Positions 36,113 through 45,432 of a DNA stretch of 64,000 bases are shown here, piece after piece. Every line of letters starts with the position of its first letter. Position 1 is the first letter of the stretch. Made by a program: the position numbers and the translations under genes. Source of the DNA: Methylomarinum vadi (lineage in GTDB: Bacteria; Pseudomonadota; Gammaproteobacteria; Methylococcales; Methylomonadaceae); the NCBI RefSeq assembly GCF_000733935.1, contig NZ_JPON01000001.1, forward strand, positions 3,856,623 through 3,920,622, given 5' to 3'. The notes beneath the pieces were generated by a model that was not told where the DNA came from, did no database searches, and saw only the letters and a list, made by a program, of their open reading frames with translations.

Positions 36113-38479
36113 TTAGAACGGCGTGCAAAGCTCGCCGACAACGGCCAGTTCGATACAGGCTTTCGGCACGGGATCGAATGTGACGTTGCCGCCGACCAGG
36201 TTCCTGTCGTTGACGATCATCGATACCTCGCCGTGCAAGCCGCTGTTGTTTAAAGACAGCAACAGATCGGTTCCGGCATTAAAGTCGATGACCGGAAAGC
36301 GTTTCAACACTTCTTCGGCCGATAGCAATACCAGGTTGGCGGCTTCCTTGCTGACGATCAAGGCGGCGACTTTCGGGTCCATTTCGACCGGGAAGGTTTC
36401 TGTCGCGGCTTCGAGCAATTTCAACGCATATTTGGCAACTTCGAGTGCGGCCACAGCAGTCAGTTTTGTTGCTTCCAGGGCGCCGATAGCCGTGTAAGCG
36501 ACACTGATTTGACCGTATTTATAGGTTTTGTAGGCGCTATAAACACCCCACGCCCAGGTTTTTTTATACCATGGCTGGCTCTTATACCAATTGTATTTAT
36601 TAGTAATCTGTTTGCGGTACGTGCTGATTAGGTCGTATTGATAATTAATGGCCGACTGTATCCGGTTGACTTCGTATTGAGCGGCCGACAGCGCGTCTTG
36701 GGCCGTTTGCAGGTTTTGCGCATGTCTTTCGCGGCGTTCGACGACGGCGGCGATCTCGACATCGATCAGTCTTTGTATGTCATTGACTTTGTCTCTGGCG
36801 ACAGCGACCGCGTATTGGGCATCGCTCAAGGCGTTGGTGATTTTATCCAGCGGCAGCATGATTTTGCTGACGCCCGCCAAGGCCGGCCCGCTGCCGGAGA
36901 TTTCGCCGCTTAACCCGATCACCGCCAACGGCGTGCTGAATTGGCCGTTGATATAAAATCCCTGTTTGCTGATTTCCAGTGTGGCGGGCGAGATGCCGGT
37001 TCCCAGCACCATAATTTCGCCGGACATTTTGATCGAAGTGTCGGCAAGATTGGCGAATGGAAGATAAATTTCGACATCGGTGGACTTGTTAAGCTTTATC
37101 GCCGGATGGATGCTGGCGCTGGTTTTGCCTTTCAGCCAGATGCCTGCGGCGCCGATGCGCATTTCGGACTGATTCAGGACGATGTCGTTCAGCTCGACGC
37201 CGATCAGGTTCGACAGGAACTTGGGTGAAAAGCCGAATTGGCCTTTGGCTCTAAGATAACTCAGGTGAGGGGAGGCGCTGCTGATATAGCCGGATAATTG
37301 GGTTTCGTGGGTCGGTTTAATCGGAACCCAATCGGGCAGAAACGACGTATCCGGTTTCTTGATGCCGCTGAAAAAACCGGTTTGTTCGTCCGCGTTGACG
37401 ACGACCCCGGCGCTGGCCCGGGCGAGATTGAAATTAAAGTGCAGCAAATTGGGAATCAGGTCGAAATTGACCGCCAAGTCGCCGTTTCCGGCCTGGGTGT
37501 AACCCTCTTTGCCGATCGAGGTGACGATTTCGCCGTTCAGTTCGAAGAATTTGTATAAAGGCATGGCGGCATCGACGAACAAATGGCCTTTGATATTGCC
37601 GACGACATTCGGTAAACCCCAGATCGTTTCCATCCGCAAGGGGATACCGCCTTCGCTGGACCAGGCCAGCTGGTTGAGTTGAGGCAACGGAATTTTGTCG
37701 ATCAGATCGCTCGCGGAGGTATTATCGGTACTGTCCGCGGGGAGATTTTTTTCGCTATTCTCCTGTTCGGCCCATTGCATGGCTTGTTGCATGCCTTCCT
37801 TGAAATCGAACAGGGAATCCGAAGACAGGTAAAAATAGGGCTCTTGCGGATCGAAGACCAGTGTAATGCTGCGATCCCCGGGGACGGAAAAACCGAAATT
37901 CTCGTTGTCGCTATTGAGCAACTGATTCAAAGGAATATCGAACGACAAACCGCTGGCGAAATGGAAAAACAGGTAAGCGGGTTGTTTGATATCCGTCGGG
38001 TCGCCTTCCGGATCTTTCGGGTTTTCCGCCAGCGGCAGCGGTTTTTGTCCCGAGGCCAGTAACGATTGCAGGGTGTCGCGGCCAACCAGTCCGACCGCGG
38101 CGACAGGCCGGGCGGAAGCGCTGCCGTTGCCGAGCAGGGGAATCGCGGGGAAGGGCGCCTTGGCGGTGCCGTAGACTTCGTAAGCGATTTCAGAACCTTC
38201 CGGGTTTTGCTGGAAAATCAGGTCGGCATCCAACAGATCGACCGAGCCGGCCGGCGTGGTGACGATCAAATCGCCGGCCATTTCATAACGGCCGTCCGCT
38301 TCCCGATAAAAATGGTCGACCGCGGCACTGATGCTCAGCGAGGAATGAATTTCGATGCTGCAATAATCGATGTCGCAAACGATACCGCTATCGGCCAGGG
38401 AATCGGTGGCGGCAAACAGGTTCAAGGCCAATGAAGCCGGTATCGCCAACAGTGTTTTGTTCAGGATGGAATGTTTCAT
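36113..38479 (-). CDS. Large exported protein of unknown function
   Basis: 788 aa from the ATG at 38479, preceded by TTGGAGAC. The signal peptide ends near DSLADS. The first ~570 residues are beta-rich with repeated 'NGEI/GGEI/GEVS' turns (GLSGEISGSGPALAGVSKIM); there are early Cys pairs (VCDIDYCSIEI). Residues ~580-720 form a long helical, Ala/Gln-rich coiled coil (ALSDAQYAVAVARDKVNDIQ and following) with a Tyr/Trp-rich insertion (YKSQPWYKKTWAWGVYSAYK). The last ~50 residues are again beta-type and end in two Cys. I do not recognise the family; a surface or periplasmic structural role is possible. Confidence 0.75.
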   Translation of the reverse strand: MKHSILNKTLLAIPASLALNLFAATDSLADSGIVCDIDYCSIEIHSSLSISAAVDHFYREADGRYEMAGDLIVTTPAGSVDLLDADLIFQQNPEGSEIAYEVYGTAKAPFPAIPLLGNGSASARPVAAVGLVGRDTLQSLLASGQKPLPLAENPKDPEGDPTDIKQPAYLFFHFASGLSFDIPLNQLLNSDNENFGFSVPGDRSITLVFDPQEPYFYLSSDSLFDFKEGMQQAMQWAEQENSEKNLPADSTDNTSASDLIDKIPLPQLNQLAWSSEGGIPLRMETIWGLPNVVGNIKGHLFVDAAMPLYKFFELNGEIVTSIGKEGYTQAGNGDLAVNFDLIPNLLHFNFNLARASAGVVVNADEQTGFFSGIKKPDTSFLPDWVPIKPTHETQLSGYISSASPHLSYLRAKGQFGFSPKFLSNLIGVELNDIVLNQSEMRIGAAGIWLKGKTSASIHPAIKLNKSTDVEIYLPFANLADTSIKMSGEIMVLGTGISPATLEISKQGFYINGQFSTPLAVIGLSGEISGSGPALAGVSKIMLPLDKITNALSDAQYAVAVARDKVNDIQRLIDVEIAAVVERRERHAQNLQTAQDALSAAQYEVNRIQSAINYQYDLISTYRKQITNKYNWYKSQPWYKKTWAWGVYSAYKTYKYGQISVAYTAIGALEATKLTAVAALEVAKYALKLLEAATETFPVEMDPKVAALIVSKEAANLVLLSAEEVLKRFPVIDFNAGTDLLLSLNNSGLHGEVSMIVNDRNLVGGNVTFDPVPKACIELAVVGELCTPF

Positions 38480-38846
38480 TGTAGGTCTCCAAAAGTTGGT
38501 CGGCATTGCGTTTCTTCGCAACGTGGCTACATTCTGGTCGGAGACCGCGTTTCAAGGTATGGGGTGATTCCCCCATTTTGCCAATTAACTTATTGGTCTG
38601 GATGATTGGACGGAAAGCATGGCGAAGATGACCGCTGTGGCCTCGGGATTGAATAAGTCGGGGCGATCCGGGGAAGAGCAGGCAATGTGGGGGGGGGAGC
38701 TTGACAACTAGCAGCTTAACGCTTACTGTCATTCCCAATATTATTCAGGCCGATCTGCCCGGTTTGTCGGTTGATATCAACTTATCGGTGAAAATCGACC
38801 TGACAATCAATGGTTAAGTTACTTAAAAATATCAAATAGGAAGCTT
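38480..38846. other. Intergenic region between divergent genes, with a GGGG/CCCC palindrome
   Basis: No gene seen. At 38560-38575 is TGGGGTGATTCCCCCA, a near-perfect palindrome about 80 bp before the 36113-38479 start. A related palindrome lies at 40448-40461. A G-run (38689-38698) and a TTGATATCAA word complete the visible structure. Confidence 0.5.
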
Positions 38847-39512
38847 ATGCGAGGAAAAATCGATCAGTGGAAAGATGAAAAAGGCTTTGGTTTCATTACT
38901 CCTGACGATGGCTCGGAAAGAGTCTTTTTTCATATTTCTACTTTCAAAAGTCAGGCAAGAAGGCCGCAAGTCGGTGATAATGTTAATTATGAAGTTAGCC
39001 GTGATTCTCAAAATAGACTAAAAGCTCGGGCAGTCGGTATCGAAGGCATCGCTACATATTCAAATTTTCAGAATAAGCGTAAAGCAAAAAATATCGAACC
39101 ACCTAAAAAAAATGTTTTTGATTATTTATTCATTTTTGTATTGTTGGTTTCTTTAATTGCTTTTGGTTTTGTTTTTTTCAAGTCACAACGTATTGAAGAC
39201 GCGGTGCCAAGTGGTATTCCTGCATTAGTAGCAATCGTTTTACTGAATCGACAGAAAAAACCAAAAGATAAAATATTTAGTTGTTTTCGCTGTAATAAAG
39301 TTGCAACGCATGATGCCAGAACAATAAAGGCTTGGAATAACGGTTTCCTAAAACTTTATTGTAGCTCGTGTCATAAGCAATGGCTTCTTGATAATCCTGC
39401 TCAAGTCGACCGTTCTAATTTAAGTCGTTCTGGAGGTTGTTTTGGAGTCTTAATGATTCTTGCGTTAATACCAGTTTTTGCGGGAGTAGGTTTATATCAA
39501 TGGTTGTCTTAA
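38847..39512 (+). CDS. Cold-shock domain protein with membrane helices and a zinc-ribbon
   Basis: 221 aa. Residues 1-66 are a cold-shock domain with RNP1 (KGFGFITPDD) and RNP2 (RVFFHISTF). A basic linker leads to two hydrophobic segments (~92-110 and ~122-133), then a CFRC-x22-CSSC four-Cys module likely to bind zinc, and a final helix (GGCFGVLMILALIPVFAGVG). CSD-membrane fusions of the CspA-DUF1294 type exist, but the zinc module is different. The gene is AT-rich compared with its neighbours. RBS aggaag. Confidence 0.85.
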   Translation: MRGKIDQWKDEKGFGFITPDDGSERVFFHISTFKSQARRPQVGDNVNYEVSRDSQNRLKARAVGIEGIATYSNFQNKRKAKNIEPPKKNVFDYLFIFVLLVSLIAFGFVFFKSQRIEDAVPSGIPALVAIVLLNRQKKPKDKIFSCFRCNKVATHDARTIKAWNNGFLKLYCSSCHKQWLLDNPAQVDRSNLSRSGGCFGVLMILALIPVFAGVGLYQWLS

Positions 39513-39575
39513 AGCCGTCACTTAACCAACTGGTCAATTTGACGTTAAGCTACCAAGATTGGCGCAGTACGGTAG

Positions 39576-39644
39576 GTGCGATTAGCCTAGCGTAATCGCA
39601 CGAATGTTATGATTACGTTCTCCGATTACGCTTCGCTAATCGGA
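39576..39644. repeat. Pair of REP-like hairpins
   Basis: GTGCGATTA / TAATCGCAC (39576-39601, 8-base loop) and TCCGATTA / TAATCGGA (39621-39644, 8-base loop). The shared CGATTA...TAATCG cores show that they are two copies of one REP type. Confidence 0.75.
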
Positions 39645-39665
39645 GCTACGGGCTCCACGACAATC

Positions 39666-39809
39666 ATGAAAAAGTTCAGACGCTCAATCATTCTGTTCGG
39701 CATGATGCTGTCTTGCTTATCGATCTTCGTGATCACGAAACCAATGTCTTGCTGGGGACCGGTAGTTCTTATCAAACCTCCCTGGCGAGACGAAGCGAAA
39801 ACGCACTAA
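39666..39809 (+). CDS. Possible 47-aa membrane peptide
   Basis: MKKFRRSIILFGMMLSCLSI gives a basic start and a single hydrophobic helix or signal peptide, followed by a short tail with a Trp and two Pro residues. There is no good ribosome-binding site and no family is recognised. It follows the REP pair and may be spurious. Confidence 0.3.
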   Translation: MKKFRRSIILFGMMLSCLSIFVITKPMSCWGPVVLIKPPWRDEAKTH

Positions 39810-39981
39810 CAACCAAATAATTTCAGGCATGTTCGGCAAGTGACGGTGTCCGTCTTCTTTTTCGAAGGTTTTATCTGACGAGAACGATTAATTGAGGTTA
39901 AAATTCTGGCATATTAATAAGTTGGATTTATTAGCGGGCTGATATATTCTTTAATACAACCAAGCAAACGGGAGATAGACC

Positions 39982-40227
39982 ATGGCCTATGTAAGCATCG
40001 ATGGAGAACAATACGAGAAGGAGCTCCTGGATTTAGCAAAACATCACACGACTGGAGCCGGTGAAGGTAAATTGTCCAAGGATGAAGTGGCCGACCTTTT
40101 CAAGTCCGCCAATGACGGGAAGGGAGTGACCGACACCGAAAAAAGGACTCTTGCCTATATCCGCAAGAATTTCGCATTCACGGATGCAGCCGCCAAGGAT
40201 TTCGATGAGGAATATGCTAAGTTATAA
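39982..40227 (+). CDS. Small acidic hypothetical protein (81 aa)
   Basis: MAYVSIDGEQYEKELLDLAK followed by helical, charged sequence. The region GKLSKDEVADLFKSANDGKG and VTDTEKRTLAYIRKNFAFTD looks like a pair of EF-hand-like helix-loop-helix units, although the loops are not full calcium loops. The ribosome-binding site gggaga precedes the ATG. Family not recognised; it stands alone, convergent with the response regulator. Confidence 0.65.
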   Translation: MAYVSIDGEQYEKELLDLAKHHTTGAGEGKLSKDEVADLFKSANDGKGVTDTEKRTLAYIRKNFAFTDAAAKDFDEEYAKL

Positions 40228-40492
40228 ACGATAGACCGCATCAAGCTGTTGACGTATTGATGCCGAGATTCGGTCGTTCTGAAAATATATTCAATCGGAG
40301 AGTTCAAGGTCCGATTCATTCGTATTAGCTCGCTGAGAGCCGGCTCAAGACAGGCATAGGCTGCTTCGTATCAAGCCGATTGCGCGAATTCGGCGACCAG
40401 ATCAGGTTCCTGCAGGTTGTGGTGACGGAAAGTTTGTCATTACAACCGGGGTAAACACCCCATTGTCATTTCTTCGCTTTCCCCCTACAGTA

Positions 40493-41146
40493 TTAACTCT
40501 GTCCGCTGATATTGGCCGGATCGATTAACCCTTCGCGCAATGCATAGGCGAGCAATTCTACGAGCGAATGAACATGCAATTTTGTCATCAGGCTGGTGCG
40601 GTGCTTATCGACGGTTTTGGGGCTGATAAACAGAAGTTCGGCCATTTCTTTGTTCGTTTTGCCGGTGACGATCATGTTCAGAATTTGCCGTTCGCGCGCC
40701 GTCAACGACTGCGCTGCATCTTGTTTTTCCATGGCTTGGAGGAAGGGGTCGGCGATGTAGCGGCCGCCGCGCAGGATCAAGGGCAGTTTTCGATACAGCT
40801 CGTCCAGCGACGCTCCCTTGTAAAACATGCCGTCGACGCCGGTTTCGAGCAGATTGCACACCAACCCTCCGCCGTTGCTGCCGGTGACCACGACGATGCG
40901 GGTAGCGGGGCTCCAGCGTTTGATTTCCGGGAGCACTTCCGTGCCGTCGGCGAACGGCATCGCGATATCGAGCAACAGCAAATCGGGTTTATGAATTTTC
41001 ACTTCGGCGATGGTATCGATGCCGTTAGCGGTTTCGGCGACGACTTTAAGGCCCATGCTTTCGACCATTCCCGGCGTTTCCAGCGCGGTGCGCAGACCCT
41101 GTCTGACGATTTCGTGATCGTCGGCGATAATGGCGCGGTATGGCAT
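40493..41146 (-). CDS. NarL/LuxR family response regulator
   Basis: 217 aa from MPYRAIIADDHEIV; an upstream ATG at 41167 would add 7 residues. The receiver has the acidic pair DDHE, phosphorylated Asp in LLLLDIAMP, and the Thr/Lys positions in VVVTGS and FYKGAS. The C-terminal LuxR helix-turn-helix is SLTARERQILNMIVTGKTNK through KTVDKHRTSLMTKL. It is divergent from the adjacent histidine kinase gene, and the two start codons overlap in a single CATG, so they are probable partners. Confidence 0.92.
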   Translation of the reverse strand: MPYRAIIADDHEIVRQGLRTALETPGMVESMGLKVVAETANGIDTIAEVKIHKPDLLLLDIAMPFADGTEVLPEIKRWSPATRIVVVTGSNGGGLVCNLLETGVDGMFYKGASLDELYRKLPLILRGGRYIADPFLQAMEKQDAAQSLTARERQILNMIVTGKTNKEMAELLFISPKTVDKHRTSLMTKLHVHSLVELLAYALREGLIDPANISGQS

Positions 41147-43121
41147 GTTTAAGGGTCTGGTTTTCATCACGGTTCGCCGCTTTGCGTGTTGGCTGTATAT
41201 TAGCATATTGCTTATACTCGGCAGCCCGGCTTTTGCCGATTCGGCGATGCCCTTGCCGTCGGCCAGTCAACGGATCACCGAATTTCGCTATCTTCATGAC
41301 CCGGACGATACGCTGAACCTGCAGTCCGCACTCAATCGGTTTCGGCAAGGGCAATATCAGACCGTATCGGGAGAAGCCTTCAATATCGGCAATTCGGACG
41401 ATGTTTATTGGATTTTGCTGTCCGTCGATCATGATGCCGCAAAAACTAAAACCCGCCGCCTGGTGTTCGGCGCGCCTTTCGTGCCGCTGCTCAATGCCTA
41501 TTTGTTGACCGAGCAGGGGGCTGTCACGCTGCTTAAGCACAATGGCCGGCAATCCTTTAGCCGTCGCGTCAACAAGCGAATAAAACTCAACACTATCGCC
41601 TTTACATTACCCGCCCGCCAGCAATCGGAATTTTTGCTGCAATACCGGCCCAGGGGAGTGAGCTTTCTGCCGATCTCGTTAGTGATGGATTCGGCATTCG
41701 TCAATCAGGTTCATCTCGAAACCGTTCAAGCCGCGATCTTTTATAGTCTCAGCTCTACGCTGATCGCGACCTTTTTCTTCTTCGGCATCGCCATGCGCAG
41801 CCGCATCGTGTTGCTTTACGGGATCCTGTTTCTGGAATACCTGTTTTTCCTGGCGATAATAGAAGGCTATGCCTTTAAATATGTGTGGCCGGACTGGCCG
41901 CAATGGAATCTGTATTCCGGCTTGGTGATGGCGTTGGTTTTCTCGGCATCGGGCTTTCTGCTGTCGTCGCTGGCCGTGGAAAAAACGGCTATCCATAAGC
42001 CGTTTAAGGGTTTTTGCCGGTTCATGGCAGTTCTGTGCCTGTTTATGTTGTTGCTGATACCGTTCAGCGGCAATGTCGCCATGATGACGGTCAATTATAT
42101 CGCCATGATCCTGATGTTGGGCTCTCAAGGTTATTGTATTTATTCCTGGATGTCGCGAAGCAGCAAACGCAATATGCTGGCTTTTTACACGGCCTTGCTG
42201 CTGATCGCGGCGACTTGCTATGTATTTACGCTGTTTCTGGACAGCTCGGCGTTGTCGGAATGGATGGTCGTGTCGTTAAACCGGGGTATCTATTTATTGG
42301 TCAGTTTAACGACGATGGGTACCTTTGCGATCCATTTGGGCGGCCTGCGCAACGATCATGAACAAGCGCTGCAGAGGGAATTGGAAAGCGCCAAACGCGA
42401 TGCCGAATTGAACCGGGCGTTGTTCGAGTCCGAACAACGCTATTCCCAGGCCCGGGAGCTGGCGAATAAACGCCAACAACAATTGGCCACGGCCTCGCAC
42501 GACATTCGGCAACCGTTACTGTCGTTGCGTTCGACGATGGATGTGATGGCGCGGGAACAAAGTCCGGATGTACGCCAGCACCTGCACGACGCATTCGGTT
42601 ATATCGAACAGTTGTGCAACCAGTATTTGGCCGAAACAAGGCCTGCGGCCGAATCCAGAGCGAAAGTCGAACTTTATCCCCTGGCCATGATCACCGATTC
42701 GGTGGGTAAGATGTTTCACCAGGAGGCGAGCGACAAAGGGTTACAATTTCACGTCATGCCGTGCTCGGTCGAATTATCGTGTACGCCGATGCCGCTTATC
42801 CGCATCGTGTCGAATTTTGTCGCCAATGCCATCAAACATTGCGCGCCGGGGACGAAACTGTTGCTCGGCTGTAGGCGGCTATCCGACCGGCTGCGGATCG
42901 ACGTTTACGATAATGGCTGCGGTATTGCGCCGGAGGCTTTGTAAACGATACTCGAGCCCTACCGCAAAGGCGACGATTCGGTCGGAGAAGGGTTGGGATT
43001 GGCTATCGTCAAGGAATTGGCCGCTAGCAATGGCTGGGAGATTGCGGTCGATTCGATTTTAGGCAAGGGGTCTCGTTTTTCGATTATCGTGCCTGTTTCT
43101 CAGTCGAGCGATAATCAGTGA
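41145..43121 (+). pseudogene. 7TMR-DISM histidine kinase with in-frame stop in the ATPase domain
   Basis: From MFKGLVFITVRRFACWLYIS (signal) the frame covers a periplasmic 7TMR-DISM sensor, seven membrane helices (~residues 185-390), a coiled coil and HisKA with LATASHDIRQPLLSLRSTMD. The HATPase domain reaches DVYDNGCGIAPEAL, then TAA at 42942-42944, then continues in the same frame as TILEPYRKGDDSVGEGLGLA and ends at TGA 43121. One base change (for example GAA to TAA) explains it. The product made would lack the ATP lid and G2 box and should not autophosphorylate. Confidence 0.85.
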
Positions 43122-43143
43122 CGATGCGGGTTTCAATCTTTGT

Positions 43144-43413
43144 CTATCCATTCACCTTCAATGACTTATTCTTCAGTTTTTCGCTATCGAGTTGCCAGCT
43201 GACTTTGATGTTGAAGCGTTGTTGGTTGCCGTCCTGGGCGGCGCTGACCTTCAACTGCATCAGTCCTTCGGGGTGAAACACAATTTCGTCGTCCTCGTCG
43301 CTGAATTGTAGTTCGCCTTTGCCGATACCTTCGCTGATGGCGTTGAGGATTTTTTGGATGGTTTTGGCGTCCTGGATCGATTCGTGCTGGAAACTTTTCT
43401 TGCTTGGTTTCAT
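43144..43413 (-). CDS. Amphi-Trp domain-containing protein
   Basis: 89 aa. MKPSKKSFQHESIQDAKTIQ, then GKGELQFSDEDDEIVFHPEG and a C-terminal strand FNIKVSWQL. This fits the small amphi-Trp family, which is known mainly from its association with ATP-grasp and HprK-related genes. It overlaps the metallophosphoesterase stop by 4 bp (ATGA) and is the last gene of the eight-gene operon. It lacks catalytic motifs and could be the carrier or substrate of the modifying enzymes (inference). Confidence 0.8.
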   Translation of the reverse strand: MKPSKKSFQHESIQDAKTIQKILNAISEGIGKGELQFSDEDDEIVFHPEGLMQLKVSAAQDGNQQRFNIKVSWQLDSEKLKNKSLKVNG

Positions 43414-44732
43414 GATAAAGCCGGTGGTTGGAATACTTTGATATAGGGATAATCGGTGCTGATGGCGAGTACCCGGCCCTGCGGCTGGAAGATCGTCACG
43501 GCGGCGCCGTGCTGCCAGCCGATATTTTCTTTTTTCCGGGTGTTGCGGTCGACCGAGGCGTCGCATTCGAAATTGACCATGCCCTTGCGCAGCATGATGC
43601 GTTGACCGTAGCGCATGTTCTTGTGGCCATGGACGATGGCGTGGATGCCTTTTTGCCGCAATTGTTCGACGCCTTGCCGGGTCATCGGCCGGTCCACGTC
43701 GCGGTATTTGGTGCGGATGGTATTGGCGAGGGGGCCGTAATAGAAGGTGAACATTTCATCGTTAAGATGCCGTTTGAATTGTTGGTTCAGGTGTTTGACG
43801 CCTTTTTTATGGATCAACCGGGCGACGCTGTCGTCCAGTCCGGCATGAACGAATAAAAAAGAGCCTTTCTGCAAAGCCAGGCGCATTTTGTCGAAGTACC
43901 AGTAGAATTCGCCGTTTTTATGCAGGAACAATTGCTGCCACTTCCGAGCGGCGGCATAGGCGATGCGCAGGTCCAGGCCGGCCTTGTGCAGGTCTTGCTC
44001 GAAATCGGCCAGCTTTTCGCGCAAACGCTTCAATTCCTTGTCGATGGCTTTGCTTGGCATGATTCCTTCGGCCTGAGTCGGAAAGGTTTCGAACCATGTT
44101 GCGGAAGGGTACAGGCGCCGGCGGCATTCCTCTTCGTCCGGGATATCGTGCAAGGCATCGTCGCCTTGTAAATAGTGTTGGCGGATTTCCCGTAGAAACG
44201 GCATGGCCTTGGCGCCCATGCGCACGAAAAAGTGTTCGCTGTTCGGGTCCTTGCTCATGTCGACCGAACGCAGCCCCAATTTGATACGGATATCGTGATT
44301 GCCGGCCAGGATATGCACTCGGGCGCCTTTTTCGATCAGTAGACGGATGCAGCGCAGCAGTCGCAGATTGCTGGGGCCTTTGTCGAAACAATCGCCGCCG
44401 ATGACGAAGTGGGCCTTGCGGCCGTTCCGGGTCAGTTTGAACTGATGGTCTTTGGGGCCGGTTTTTTTGATGCCCCCGGATGCGACCAACGAGGCTAGGA
44501 AAGCATCGGTATCCGCATGCAGGTCGGAAAAGAACAGGATCGGTGCTTTCGGCCAGATCCAGGGATATTCCTGCTGCGATTGCGCCAGTTGTTGCTCCAG
44601 TCCGGCCGGGCTGTCCTGATCCTTGTCCGAGGAATGCAATTTACCCAAAGGCCAGTTTTGCGCTTTGGTCGGCAGGTCGGCTTGTATCCATTTAAGGCCT
44701 TTGTATTTGGGTAGGTCGAGAGGGTTACGCAT
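43410..44732 (-). CDS. Metallophosphoesterase (calcineurin-like)
   Basis: 440 aa from MRNPLDLPKYKGLKW; an upstream in-frame start would overlap the previous gene. The metal-binding motifs run in order: FFSDLHADTDAF, VIGGDCFDKGPS, ILAGNHDIR, FVHAGLDDS and IVHGHKNMRYG. This is the PPP-like/bis(5'-nucleosyl)-tetraphosphatase or Ser/Thr phosphatase fold, so it may reverse a kinase encoded in the same operon. A helical insert of about 120 residues separates the NHD motif from the final motifs. It starts 4 bp after the histidine phosphatase gene. Confidence 0.87.
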   Translation of the reverse strand: MRNPLDLPKYKGLKWIQADLPTKAQNWPLGKLHSSDKDQDSPAGLEQQLAQSQQEYPWIWPKAPILFFSDLHADTDAFLASLVASGGIKKTGPKDHQFKLTRNGRKAHFVIGGDCFDKGPSNLRLLRCIRLLIEKGARVHILAGNHDIRIKLGLRSVDMSKDPNSEHFFVRMGAKAMPFLREIRQHYLQGDDALHDIPDEEECRRRLYPSATWFETFPTQAEGIMPSKAIDKELKRLREKLADFEQDLHKAGLDLRIAYAAARKWQQLFLHKNGEFYWYFDKMRLALQKGSFLFVHAGLDDSVARLIHKKGVKHLNQQFKRHLNDEMFTFYYGPLANTIRTKYRDVDRPMTRQGVEQLRQKGIHAIVHGHKNMRYGQRIMLRKGMVNFECDASVDRNTRKKENIGWQHGAAVTIFQPQGRVLAISTDYPYIKVFQPPALS

Positions 44733-44736
44733 GGCG

Positions 44737-45432
44737 TTAATCGATGTGGTTTTCGCTTTGCTGTCTGATTTTCCAGTCCCCGCCGATATGGGACCAGCTG
44801 TCATCGTCGTGCAGTTCCAGTAAAACGGGGCGGCAATGATACATGCTGAGGCGGGCGATTTGGTCGTATTTCAGTATGCCGAGGTGATGGGCCGCATGGC
44901 GGAAGGCGGCGCCGTGACCGACGATGACTTTGATTCGATCGCCCCGGTTTTGCTGGCGCATTGCCCGCATTTCCCGGGCCAATACCTTGGCGACACGTTT
45001 GCCGGCTTGCATCAGCGATTCGGCGCCGGGAAAGGGCAAACGATAATGGCTGTTGGACTTCCAGTCGGCCGGCGGCTCTCGGTAACGCGGATCGTGGCGA
45101 AGGATGTCGGTTATTTGTCCCATGCTGAGATTGGCGGCGGCGCCGACGCAGCGTTCGGCCAACTCCTCATGTTGCTGCACGCCGGCTTCCATGTCGGGCA
45201 GGTTTTCGCCGATGATCGTGGCGGTCTGCCAGGCCCGCAACAGGGTCGAAGAGGCGATGGCCGGGTCAATCGGGCAATTCAGTTGCCGGCTGTGTTGTTG
45301 TAACAACTCGACCGCCCGCACCGCCTGAGCCATGCCCTGCTCGGTCAGCGCAAAGGGTTGATGGGCGCTGGGCGTATCGGGCAATTGGCGATAGTCGCCG
45401 TGCCGGATCAGGGCGGCAATGCTGCGCGGCAT
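44737..45432 (-). CDS. Histidine phosphatase family protein (phosphoglycerate mutase-like)
   Basis: 231 aa. The N-terminal IAALIRHGDYRQLPDTPSAH holds the RHG catalytic motif; ALTEQGMAQA, SSTLLRAWQTATII and the later VIVGHGAAFRH complete the fold (second catalytic His). Substrates in the family range from phosphosugars to phosphohistidine proteins. Its start shares one base with the stop of the SixA-Nudix gene (TAATG), so they are translationally coupled. Confidence 0.88.
   Translation of the reverse strand: MPRSIAALIRHGDYRQLPDTPSAHQPFALTEQGMAQAVRAVELLQQHSRQLNCPIDPAIASSTLLRAWQTATIIGENLPDMEAGVQQHEELAERCVGAAANLSMGQITDILRHDPRYREPPADWKSNSHYRLPFPGAESLMQAGKRVAKVLAREMRAMRQQNRGDRIKVIVGHGAAFRHAAHHLGILKYDQIARLSMYHCRPVLLELHDDDSWSHIGGDWKIRQQSENHID

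Noticed and set aside
7983..42944. Genome-wide stop-codon recoding explaining the internal TAA and TGA codons
   Set aside because: The three internal stops are one TGA and two TAA, at unrelated residues (Trp, Ser, probably Glu or Gln), and all other genes end normally at these codons. Independent mutations or errors are simpler.
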